From Rubrobacter xylanophilus (GTDB lineage: Bacteria > Actinomycetota > Rubrobacteria > Rubrobacterales > Rubrobacteraceae), in NCBI RefSeq assembly GCF_007164525.1, contig NZ_AP019791.1, forward strand, positions 124,001 through 188,000: a stretch of 64,000 nucleotides of DNA, in the 5' to 3' direction. Position numbers and translations under genes: made by a program. The notes below the pieces were generated by a model. The model saw only the letters and a list, made by a program, of their open reading frames with translations, was not told the DNA's origin and made no database searches. Below are positions 18,320-24,780 of this stretch, piece by piece (positions within the stretch are counted from its first letter, which is position 1; every line of letters begins with the position of its first letter).

Positions 18320-19674
18320 CCCGCCTTCTCGTCCCTCCGAACCTCCGAGGGTTCGGGGAATGCGAAGCGATCGTCGGAGGCGGTGGCGTAGTTCCCGTCC
18401 TCTCTGTCCAGCACCCGCAGCAGCACCTTCACCACCTCGGGATCAAGGCCCTTCCCCGCCTCACTGGTGAGCCGGAAGCGTGCCTCCTGAGCCGGGAGGG
18501 CGGGGCTGTGCGGGCCGTCGAGGACCATCTCCGCATAGAGACCCGTCGCGGCGAGTATCCGGGCCTCCACCGGAAGCCACTCTCCCCGGATACGGTCCGG
18601 ATACCCCGAGCCGTCCACGCGCTCGTGGTGCCAGCGCACCCACTTCGCCGCCTCTTCGAGGCCCGGGATGCCGGAGATGAGGCGCTCCCCGTGCATCGGG
18701 TGCTGCTCCAGCTGCATCTTGCCGAGCGAGTTGAGCTTCCCGGGCGGGCTGAGGAGCACCTCGTCGGGGATGCCCGCGAGGCCCACGTTCTGCAGGAGGG
18801 CCGCGGTCTTGAGCGCCTGCACCTTCTCCTGCTCCAGCCCGAACTCCCGCGCCACGTCCTCCGTGTAGACCGCGGCCGCGGCCGCGTGTCGGTGGGTGTA
18901 GCCGTCCCTGAGCCCCACCGTCTCTATGAGGCGCGCGGCGAAGACCGCGTTCGCCTCGCGCAGCCCCCGATTCTCCTCCCGCAACTCCTCGCTCTCGCGC
19001 TGGCGCTCGTGGATCATGTGCAGCGTCATCAGCGCGGCGAACGCCCCTGAGAACAGCACGAGGGCCGTCGCCGGACCGAAGACGGCAACCGCATACGCCA
19101 CCCCGGCGGCGGTTATGACGGCCGCAATGTCCGAGGGAATGAGCGGTAGCATCGATTCACGCAGGGTATGCACGACGGGGGTTCCGTACTTGATGCGAGC
19201 GAGTAGTGAGTTGATGAGAGCATCCAGGGAGTAATACGCAGCACCCGCCGCGAAGATGCCGTACGCCAGCTCCGGTCCCGGCTTCGCGTCCATGACGGAC
19301 GAAGCCCCCGAGAGCCACAGCGCGAGGCCTGCCGCCACAAGTATGATGATATACGTAGCCGCTTCATAAAGCATCCGCAGGCGATCCCTGTAGAGGACGG
19401 CGGGGGCGGCCACCAGCAGGGCCCAGACGGGACCTGCGACGGCCAGAGCGGCGAGCGTAGCTACATCCCCGACCTCCACCTCGTTCCTGCCGAAGCTGAG
19501 CCTGAAACGCCGGGAAACGGCGCACATGATGGAGAGGACCGCGCTCATCCCGAGCGCGAACCAGCTGAAGCGCACGCCGAACAGGTAGATCCAACCCCCG
19601 AGCAGCGCAAACGCCAGCCCCGAGAGGCCGAAAATATAGAGCCGGGCGGCGTCAACCCGCAGCGAACCAGGCAT
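18316..19674 (-). CDS. membrane protein with a degenerate HD-GYP domain
   Basis: A 452-aa protein: about six or seven transmembrane helices (about 10-220), a coiled-coil linker (HERQRESEELREENRGLREA) and a C-terminal HD-GYP-type domain (about 245-440). HD-GYP enzymes hydrolyse c-di-GMP at a metal centre. The hallmark HHERVDGSGYPD, a conserved His (HRHAAAAA) and HPMHGE remain, but the HD pair of the usual LLHDIGKIGIP reads LLQNVGLAGIP, and the later metal-ligand Asp (normally ADVFDAL) reads ATGLYAEM. It is probably a non-catalytic sensor. ATG 19674 has GAGGGG seven bases upstream; TTG 19689 is the alternative. Three nine-codon ORFs lie upstream on the same strand. Confidence 0.8.
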   Translation of the reverse strand: MPGSLRVDAARLYIFGLSGLAFALLGGWIYLFGVRFSWFALGMSAVLSIMCAVSRRFRLSFGRNEVEVGDVATLAALAVAGPVWALLVAAPAVLYRDRLRMLYEAATYIIILVAAGLALWLSGASSVMDAKPGPELAYGIFAAGAAYYSLDALINSLLARIKYGTPVVHTLRESMLPLIPSDIAAVITAAGVAYAVAVFGPATALVLFSGAFAALMTLHMIHERQRESEELREENRGLREANAVFAARLIETVGLRDGYTHRHAAAAAVYTEDVAREFGLEQEKVQALKTAALLQNVGLAGIPDEVLLSPPGKLNSLGKMQLEQHPMHGERLISGIPGLEEAAKWVRWHHERVDGSGYPDRIRGEWLPVEARILAATGLYAEMVLDGPHSPALPAQEARFRLTSEAGKGLDPEVVKVLLRVLDREDGNYATASDDRFAFPEPSEVRRDEKAG

Positions 19675-19733
19675 CAAAAGACCCCTCAATCCTCCCTTTC
19701 GAGATATCGGGTAACCATCGTTTCGACCGACTC

Positions 19734-19762
19734 ATTCTAGAGCACGGCGAAAGCGATGTACA
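19734..19762 (-). promoter_or_regulatory. possible promoter of the HD-GYP-like gene
   Basis: On the minus strand TGTACA and TAGAAT are separated by 17 bases, about 60 nt before the start. It lies downstream of the nine-codon ORF array, so the gene could be expressed separately from the array or together with it. Confidence 0.35.
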
Positions 19763-19831
19763 GAGGGAGAACCCGGTTATCGGTTATCGAGTTGTGCTTT
19801 CCACCACCGGCTCAATCGAGTGGTGTGTCTC

Positions 19832-19861
19832 CTACCAAATGTGGCTCTTGCCCTCGCGCAC
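19832..19861 (-). CDS. nine-codon ORF, copy 1 (MREGKSHIW)
   Basis: Mini-gene starting with GTG and reading V(M)-R-E-G-K-S-H-I-W-stop (TAG). A strong AAAGGAGGTGA element places GGAGG eight bases before the start. It is the copy nearest the HD-GYP-like gene (158 nt away, same strand). Compared with copies 2 and 3, the seven core codons EGKSHIW differ only at synonymous third positions, which suggests that the peptide is what is conserved. Function unknown: leader peptide, signalling peptide or modified-peptide precursor are options. Confidence 0.6.
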   Translation of the reverse strand: MREGKSHIW

Positions 19862-19923
19862 CTTTCTCACCTCCTTTCAGTGAGTTAATGAATTTGCTCT
19901 GTTTGTCTTGCTCGTGTTTTCTC

Positions 19924-19953
19924 TTACCAGATGTGGCTCTTGCCCTCGCGCAT
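19924..19953 (-). CDS. nine-codon ORF, copy 2 (MREGKSHIW)
   Basis: ATG start, peptide MREGKSHIW, stop TAA. GGAGG lies eight bases upstream of the ATG in the same GGAGGTGA context as copy 1. It differs from copy 1 in start codon (ATG for GTG), Ile codon (ATC for ATT) and stop codon (TAA for TAG), so the encoded peptide is identical. Confidence 0.6.
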   Translation of the reverse strand: MREGKSHIW

Positions 19954-20007
19954 CCTTCTCACCTCCTCTTATTAGGTCGGCGTTTATCTTGTCTGCTGCG
20001 TCCTCTC

Positions 20008-20037
20008 CTACCAAATATGGCTCTTGCCCTCGGTCAT
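20008..20037 (-). CDS. nine-codon ORF, copy 3 (MTEGKSHIW)
   Basis: ATG start, peptide MTEGKSHIW, stop TAG. GGAGGTGA is again upstream, with a longer spacing (12 bases). It differs in residue 2 (Thr for Arg) and uses CAT for His. It is the first copy a transcript from the 20,164 promoter would meet. Confidence 0.58.
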   Translation of the reverse strand: MTEGKSHIW

Positions 20038-20086
20038 GGCGGGTGTTCACCTCCTCTCGGCGTTCGGGAGCGGGGCATGGGAAGGC

Positions 20087-20106
20087 GCGGGCAGAGAAAA
20101 GCCCGC
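20087..20106. repeat. hairpin upstream of the nine-codon ORF array
   Basis: GCGGGC and GCCCGC form a 6-bp stem with an 8-base loop, located between the putative array promoter and the first ORF. No T-tract follows. Confidence 0.35.
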
Positions 20107-20163
20107 TGTGAAGGCGTTGAGATCTCTCCATCTTCCGGCCCCTCTCAGGTTGCTACAGCGGGT

Positions 20164-20192
20164 ATTATCTCTGCAAAGCGCGCAAAACTAAA
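20164..20192 (-). promoter_or_regulatory. possible promoter of the nine-codon ORF array
   Basis: On the minus strand TTTAGT and GATAAT are separated by 17 bases. The predicted start is about 120 nt before copy 3. Confidence 0.4.
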
Positions 20193-20225
20193 GGGAGGTG
20201 GCCCCGGTTACGGGGGTTCGTTCGT

Positions 20226-20231
20226 TAAAAT
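20226..20231 (+). promoter_or_regulatory. -10 box of the GT39-like gene (leaderless)
   Basis: TAAAAT is followed by six bases and then the GTG start codon, the same layout as at mfd. Confidence 0.5.
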
Positions 20232-20237
20232 GCCCCG

Positions 20238-21938
20238 GTGAGCGGAGGCAAAGCCGGCATAGCGCGCAAAACGAACTTCTTGTTCGCCGCGTACCTGGGC
20301 GTGCTCCTCGTGGTGGGGCTCCTCACGGTGGGGCGCATGGGGATCACGTGGGACGAGCCGAACTACTTCACCTCTTCCTATTCTTATTTTTCCTGGTTTC
20401 TGCACGCAGCCCAGAATCCCTCCGACTGGTGGTCTGCGATCGACCGCTACTGGGAGCAGAGCCACGAGGCGCCGCCCTTCTTCAAGCTGTGGGCCGGGCT
20501 CTTCGCCGCCGCCGGGGCGCTGCTGTTCGGGACGGATGATCTCGGGTTGCTCGGCAACTTCTACCGGATGGGCTCCTACGCGCTGTTTTTGCTGGCGGTC
20601 TGGGGGGCCTTCCGCTTTGTGCGGCGGGAGTTCGGGGAGGTGGCCGCCTGGGGCACCGCTCTCTCCATGCCGCTCATCCCGGTGCTCTTCGGCTTCGCCC
20701 GGCTGGGACAGCTGGACGGGCCTGCGGCCGCGATGTACCTGCTGGCCGCGATCGGGCTCTTTCGGGCGATGGAGGGGAGCTGGCCGACGCCGCTTGCGGG
20801 AGGCCTTCTGGGGCTGGCCTTCGCCACCAAGCTGACGGTCTTCCCCGTTACGGGGGCCGCGGTGCTGTGGGTGGCTCTCTACCGGCGGGAGGCGGCGCTG
20901 CGGCTGGCGGGATGTTTCGCCGTCGGGGCGGGGGTCTTCTTTGCGCTCTGGCCCTGGCTCTGGCGGGATCCTCTCGCCAGAACCTGGGAGTTTTTGACGT
21001 GGGCCGGGGGGCTGCAGGAGGAGCGGTTCACCTACTACCTGGGTGAGTGGTGGGCGGGGGCTCCCTGGCACTACCCGCTCGCCTGCCTGGTCGTGCTGGT
21101 CCCGGTGGTGGTGGCGCTGGCCGGGGTTGTCGGGGCGGTGGTTCTACTGCGGGATGCTTCTTCGCCGGCCGCCGGTTGGATCCTGCTCAACCTGGCCCTC
21201 GTGCTGGCGGTGGCCGGATCGGGGCTCGTCCCGGTCTACGGCGGGCCCCGGCAGTTCCTCGCCGCCTTTCCCCTGTGGGCCGTCTGCGCCGGGGTGGGGC
21301 TCGGGTGGCTTGCGGGGAGGCTGCGTTCTTTTGGGGTAGCGGCGCTGTTCGCCGCTTACGTCGTGCTCGCGCTTCCCGGGATACTCTGGACCGGTGTGCA
21401 GAACTCGCTCGAGTACTACGGGGAGGCCGTCGGCCTCATACCGGGAGCGCGGGCTTTGGGCTTCGAGACGACATACATGGCCGACACCTATCGGTACGCC
21501 GTGCGCTGGCTCAACCGCAACGCCCCGGAGGGAGCGACCGTCTACGTACAGGCCGGGACCTATCCGGTCGCCGAGAGCTACCGGCGCGCGGGCGAGCTGC
21601 GCCGGGACCTGCGCCCGGCCTACCTGGCCCCGATAGCCGTGGAGAGGTACGTCTACGACCGTAAGGTCAGGGAGGGATCCTACTTCGTCTTCCTTCCGCG
21701 CCAGTCCATCTATACCAACCAGCTGCTGGCCCTGCGGAGAAAGGAGCCGCTCTACGCCTACGAGAAGGGAGGCGTCCCGCTCGTCATGGTCTATGCCGGC
21801 GACGCCGTGCGTGAGACCCTCGGCGTCCGGGGCTCGCCCAGGCCCCGCGACCCGGGGCCCGCCAACGCCCTCGTCGCCGGCGGGGGGGCGCTCGCGCTGA
21901 TCGCCTTTCTCGCCGGTGCCACGCGGCGCCGGAGGTAG
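20238..21938 (+). CDS. multi-pass GT-C glycosyltransferase, GT39/ArnT-like
   Basis: Polytopic membrane protein of 566 aa with about eleven hydrophobic helices. The first extracytoplasmic loop holds GITWDEPNYF, the acidic Asp-Glu motif typical of the catalytic loop in PMT/ArnT-type polyprenyl-phosphate-sugar transferases, and the C-terminal part has a soluble segment (about 400-530). It probably transfers a sugar from a lipid carrier to an extracytoplasmic acceptor; donor and acceptor are unknown. The GTG start with a -10 box six bases upstream indicates a leaderless mRNA. Confidence 0.8.
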   Translation: MSGGKAGIARKTNFLFAAYLGVLLVVGLLTVGRMGITWDEPNYFTSSYSYFSWFLHAAQNPSDWWSAIDRYWEQSHEAPPFFKLWAGLFAAAGALLFGTDDLGLLGNFYRMGSYALFLLAVWGAFRFVRREFGEVAAWGTALSMPLIPVLFGFARLGQLDGPAAAMYLLAAIGLFRAMEGSWPTPLAGGLLGLAFATKLTVFPVTGAAVLWVALYRREAALRLAGCFAVGAGVFFALWPWLWRDPLARTWEFLTWAGGLQEERFTYYLGEWWAGAPWHYPLACLVVLVPVVVALAGVVGAVVLLRDASSPAAGWILLNLALVLAVAGSGLVPVYGGPRQFLAAFPLWAVCAGVGLGWLAGRLRSFGVAALFAAYVVLALPGILWTGVQNSLEYYGEAVGLIPGARALGFETTYMADTYRYAVRWLNRNAPEGATVYVQAGTYPVAESYRRAGELRRDLRPAYLAPIAVERYVYDRKVREGSYFVFLPRQSIYTNQLLALRRKEPLYAYEKGGVPLVMVYAGDAVRETLGVRGSPRPRDPGPANALVAGGGALALIAFLAGATRRRR

Positions 21939-22007
21939 TCTCGGTGCGGGACCGAGGATATCATGGGGGTGTGCGCCTGCGGAGGAAACCTTTCCCCTCT
22001 GGGAGCG

Positions 22008-22013
22008 TATATC
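22008..22013 (+). promoter_or_regulatory. -10 box of the ECF sigma operon
   Basis: TATATC lies five to eight bases before the GTG/ATG start pair, implying a leaderless or nearly leaderless mRNA. Confidence 0.4.
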
Positions 22014-22021
22014 ATTTGGTG

Positions 22022-22627
22022 ATGGAGTACGCATCCACCACGGCACTCGGCGGTTGGCGGGCGAGGCTCAAGGGCCTCACTGCCCGGCGTGAGGGGCTCG
22101 ATGACAGAGAGCTCGTCGAGCGGACCCTCGCGGGGGACATGCGCTCCTACGAGGAGCTCGTGCGCCGCTACGAGCGGCTCGTGGCGAGCCTGCTCTACCC
22201 CTACGCCCGGCGGGAGATCTCGGTGGAAGACCTCGTGCAGGAGACCTTCCTGCGCGCCTACGACCGGCTGGAGACCTTCAACCCCGACTACCGCTTCAAG
22301 ACCTGGCTTCTCGCGATAGCCAACAACCTCGGGGTGGACACGCTGCGGCGGCGGAGGGAGGTCGTGGAGTTCAACCACGAGATCCACGCCGGGGAGACCG
22401 GGGGGCCGGAGGCCGCCGCGCTGAGCGCAGAGCGGTCCGAGAGTCTCCGAGAGGCGGTGCTCTCTCTTCCCGAGCAGTACAGCGTACCCCTCATGCTGCG
22501 TTACAACGAGGAGATGAGCTACGCCGAGATAGCCGAGGTCATGGGGCTCAGCGTCCCGGCGGTCAAGAGCCGCCTCTTCAGGGCCAGGAACATGCTCGCC
22601 GGGAGGCTGGAGGGGGAGGCGGGATGA
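22022..22627 (+). CDS. ECF-type RNA polymerase sigma factor
   Basis: Extracytoplasmic-function sigma factor, 201 aa. Sigma region 2 (about 45-110) includes YARREISVEDLVQETFLRAYDRL and FKTWLLAIANNLGVD; region 4 (about 140-195) includes LPEQYSVPLMLRY and SYAEIAEVMGLSVPAVKSRLFRAR. The ATG at 22022 is chosen because a -10 box lies just upstream; the ORF could extend to 21944. It is followed by an anti-sigma gene with a 4-bp overlap, so both products should be made in ratio. Confidence 0.92.
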   Translation: MEYASTTALGGWRARLKGLTARREGLDDRELVERTLAGDMRSYEELVRRYERLVASLLYPYARREISVEDLVQETFLRAYDRLETFNPDYRFKTWLLAIANNLGVDTLRRRREVVEFNHEIHAGETGGPEAAALSAERSESLREAVLSLPEQYSVPLMLRYNEEMSYAEIAEVMGLSVPAVKSRLFRARNMLAGRLEGEAG

Positions 22628-23124
22628 GCGGCTCCCCGGGTGGTTGTGACCCCCGGCTGGTCTTCGAGCTCGCCGACGGCGCGCTGGAGCCGGGACGCCG
22701 CCGGCGGGCGCTCGCGCACCTGGACTCCTGCCCCGGCTGCCGGTCCCTGTACGAGCGCGAGCGGCGGCTGAGCGAGCGGCTGCGGCGGACGCCGCCACCC
22801 GCCGCGGGCTCGGTGTGCCGGGAGGTGGTCATGGAGCTTTCGACCCGCCCGACCGGGGTTCGCCTGGTGTGGGTCGTGCTCTGTCTCGGGCTGCTCCTCG
22901 TCGACGGGGTGGCGCTGGTGGCCGCCGGGATGAACCCCCTGCTCTTCGCCTCCGACCTTCTGGGCGTCTTCTGGGCGGTGGCTTCGGGGCTCGCGACCGC
23001 GGGTAGGGTATTGCTGGAGGCTATCGGGGTCATCCTCCTTATAGCGCTCGCCGCGGGGACGCTGGCCGATCTTCTGGTGGCCGTGGTCGTGATCTCGGCC
23101 CGCCGCAGGGCCCGACAGGCATGA
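22624..23124 (+). CDS. anti-sigma factor with zinc-binding ZAS domain
   Basis: A 166-aa membrane protein predicted to hold the upstream sigma factor inactive. The N-terminus carries the ZAS signature His-x3-Cys-x2-Cys in AHLDSCPGCRSLYERER. Two hydrophobic regions follow (about 78-100 and 120-155). It overlaps the sigma gene by ATGA and the next gene by ATGA. Confidence 0.85.
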   Translation: MSGSPGGCDPRLVFELADGALEPGRRRRALAHLDSCPGCRSLYERERRLSERLRRTPPPAAGSVCREVVMELSTRPTGVRLVWVVLCLGLLLVDGVALVAAGMNPLLFASDLLGVFWAVASGLATAGRVLLEAIGVILLIALAAGTLADLLVAVVVISARRRARQA

Positions 23125-24170
23125 GCTCCTCCCCGCGGCCGGCGCTAGCCGTGCTCGGCGCGCTGCTATCTGTGATGCTCCATCTGCTCCTCTTCCCCTC
23201 AAACGCCCGCGCCGACGAACGGCACGCCGTGGGAGACGTGGTGGTGGGGCCTGGAGAGGTCTCACCGGGGGTGAGCAACGTGGTCGGCGACGTGGAGGTG
23301 CTCGGGGCCGTAAGGGGCGACGTCAAATCGGTGGCCGGCGACGTCATGGTCTACGGGCCGGTGGCCGGGGACGTGAAGGCCAGCTTCGGCAGCGTGGACG
23401 TCCGGGCCCCGGTCGGCGGAGACGTCGAGGCTGGCTTCGGCGACGTCTACATCGACTCGCGGGTGGCCGGGGACGTGGACGTCGAGCGGGGAAACGTCGA
23501 GCTCGGTCCCCGAGCCCGGATAGGGGGAACCCTGCAGCCGGGGAGCGGCAGGATCTTCTCGCACCCCGACGCCTACGTGGCTGGAGGAACGGTGGCGGGC
23601 ATGGTTCCCGAAGGAGACGAACCCCCTGGGGCCTTCGGCTTTTTGGGGGTCACGGGCTGGCTCTTCGGCGCGCTGCTCTTCGTTGCCTGCAGCGCGCTGG
23701 CCGCCGTGCTGGTTCCGCGGCCGCTGGCCGCCGCCGCCCGCGGGATTGGTGAGGCGCCGGTCTGGTCCCTCGCCATCGGGATAGGTTCCGTGCCGGTGGC
23801 CGTAGTCCTGGCCGTTGTGTTGCTCGTCTCGGGGGTCGGCATCCCGGTGCTCCTGCTCTTCGCCCCAGCCTACCTGTTCCTGGTGTTCTTCGGTGGGCTC
23901 GCGGCCGCCTTCTTCATCGGCAGGCGGCTGGTCATGGCGACGGGACGCTACGAGGCGGGCAACGCGTTCGCCGCGGTGGTCGGAGCACTCCTCGTCTCCG
24001 GTGCTTTCCTCGTCCCCTACGGGCACGTCGTCGCCTACGCGCTCGCCCTGCTGGGGACCGGGGGAGCGCTGCTCGCGCTCTTCTCCCGCCTGCGCTCGCG
24101 CCCGGGATACCGCCACTCCTCCTACGAAGCCTACGTGCGGGAGCGGCGCGGCGGACCGGGGGCTCGCTAG
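23121..24170 (+). CDS. bactofilin-like repeat protein with membrane domain
   Basis: A 349-aa protein with a signal-like N-terminal helix (about 8-30), a beta-helical repeat region (about 38-160) and four or five transmembrane helices (about 172-330). The repeat has a period of about 14 to 18 residues with the core G-D-V (VVGDVEVLGAVRGDVKSVAGDV...VAGDVKASFGSVDV), as in polymer-forming cytoskeletal (bactofilin) domains. The signal peptide suggests that the repeat domain faces outside, unlike cytosolic bactofilins. It is the third gene of the sigma/anti-sigma operon (4-bp overlap), so it may be an envelope target or sensor of that regulon. Confidence 0.75.
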   Translation: MSSSPRPALAVLGALLSVMLHLLLFPSNARADERHAVGDVVVGPGEVSPGVSNVVGDVEVLGAVRGDVKSVAGDVMVYGPVAGDVKASFGSVDVRAPVGGDVEAGFGDVYIDSRVAGDVDVERGNVELGPRARIGGTLQPGSGRIFSHPDAYVAGGTVAGMVPEGDEPPGAFGFLGVTGWLFGALLFVACSALAAVLVPRPLAAAARGIGEAPVWSLAIGIGSVPVAVVLAVVLLVSGVGIPVLLLFAPAYLFLVFFGGLAAAFFIGRRLVMATGRYEAGNAFAAVVGALLVSGAFLVPYGHVVAYALALLGTGGALLALFSRLRSRPGYRHSSYEAYVRERRGGPGAR

Positions 24171-24203
24171 CTGAGGGGCTCGATCACCGGTCCGTAAGCC
24201 ATC

Positions 24204-24234
24204 TTGTGCATCAGATCGGTTTTACGGTTACAAT
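24204..24234 (+). promoter_or_regulatory. possible promoter of the leader RNA and oligopeptide operon
   Basis: TTGTGC and TACAAT are separated by 19 bases. The predicted start, near 24241, coincides with the first base of the long helix of the leader RNA. Confidence 0.4.
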
Positions 24235-24240
24235 CTGCGC

Positions 24241-24393
24241 GTCGGAGATAGGGTGAATCTCCCAGAGACTAAGGCCGGACAGAGCTTTGGTTTGCCGTGT
24301 ATAGAGAGAACCGCAGGGGATGTTGAGCGGCCGCGGGGATTCCCGCGAGCCGGCCCTATCCGCGGAGCCAGGAGGCTCCGCCGGATCTCCGAC
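24241..24393 (+). ncRNA. structured leader RNA, riboswitch-like, family unknown
   Basis: About 153 nt closed by a perfect 9-bp helix (24241-24249 with 24385-24393). Inside are an AGGG/CCCT helix (24250-24253 with 24354-24357), a hairpin CGCGGG-GATT-CCCGCG around 24332-24348 and a perfect 8-bp hairpin GCGGAGCC-AGGA-GGCTCCGC (24362-24381). The 5' strand GGAGAT (24244-24249) can instead pair locally with ATCTCC at 24257-24262, which excludes the long closing helix. Such competing pairings are typical of riboswitches and attenuators. I could not match it to TPP, FMN, cobalamin, glycine, SAM, c-di-GMP or c-di-AMP consensus. It lies 41 nt before the next ORF. Confidence 0.5.
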
Positions 24394-24434
24394 CCGGCAA
24401 GGTAGACCCGTATCGAGACGAAAGGGGTGTATGC

Positions 24435-24620
24435 ATGGCCAGATCTGCGATGTTGGTTGGTGGGCGCAGGCCCGCCGGTGCCTTTGACCTCACGCGGCGG
24501 GACTTCCTCAAGCTAGGTGGCGGCGGCCTGGTAGGGGCTGCGCTGCTGAGCGCCTCCGAATCCGACCGCGTCGATCGGGTGGTTATCGAGTTCCCTGTGG
24601 GCTGCGCCGCCCAGCGGTAG
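24435..24620 (+). CDS. 61-aa Tat-signal ORF, probably a truncated lipoprotein gene
   Basis: The ORF has an SD-like AAGGGG seven bases upstream and encodes a clear twin-arginine signal (LTRRDFLKLGGGGLVGAALL) followed by only about 20 residues and a stop. The signal is closely similar to that of the oligopeptide-binding protein starting 160 bases downstream (VSRRDFLRLSGAGLAGAALL). It has no lipobox cysteine after the signal. It may be the relic of a duplicated binding-protein gene, or a short leader ORF controlled by the RNA just upstream. Confidence 0.5.
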   Translation: MARSAMLVGGRRPAGAFDLTRRDFLKLGGGGLVGAALLSASESDRVDRVVIEFPVGCAAQR

Positions 24621-24656
24621 GGCCGCCGTTGCGTCCCGGCGTCTCATGTTTCATAC

Positions 24657-24676
24657 TTGTTATCGGGAGATAGCAA
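24657..24676 (+). repeat. 8-bp hairpin between the Tat ORF and the binding-protein gene
   Basis: TTGTTATC and GATAGCAA pair (one wobble) around a GGGA loop. No T-tract follows. With the -10-like TATACT at 24708-24713 it lies in the region that would control the binding-protein gene. Confidence 0.4.
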
Positions 24677-24707
24677 CTTGTCGCCACTGTTGCGCCAGGT
24701 GCTGGTG

Positions 24708-24713
24708 TATACT
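24708..24713 (+). promoter_or_regulatory. possible -10 box of the binding-protein gene
   Basis: TATACT lies 67 bases before the ATG. No good -35 was found. Confidence 0.35.
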
Positions 24714-24780
24714 TGCTCGTTTAGATGCAAGAGATGTGGTTTTGACCGGCGCGGTGGCGGCGTGAGAAAGAGAGGAGAAG

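Larger units (their letters stand above)
19832..20054 (-). repeat. three tandem SD-plus-ORF modules
   Basis: Three modules with period 92 and 84 nt, each consisting of GGAGGTGA, a nine-codon ORF and GAGA directly after the stop. Spacers between modules are less alike and richer in AT than the window average. The gap 19,675-20,237 (563 bases) holds this array, promoters on both strands and no larger gene that I can support. Confidence 0.75.

Noticed and set aside
19832-20054. CRISPR or simple tandem repeat interpretation of the three modules
   Set aside because: Only three imperfect copies with unequal spacing, each containing an SD and a complete ORF; no cas genes.
19756-20241. 161-codon plus-strand ORF over the nine-codon array
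   Set aside because: Its sequence is repetitive Pro/Leu/Cys-rich translation of the repeat modules read antisense; no SD and no family.
24263-24272. CAGAGACTAA resembles the R element of group I introns
   Set aside because: No matching S element (ATAGTC-type), no P3/P7 partner and no split gene around it.
24241-24300. Local similarity of AGGGTGAATCTCCC and GGACAGAG to FMN or glycine riboswitch cores
   Set aside because: The rest of each consensus is absent, so these are short chance matches.
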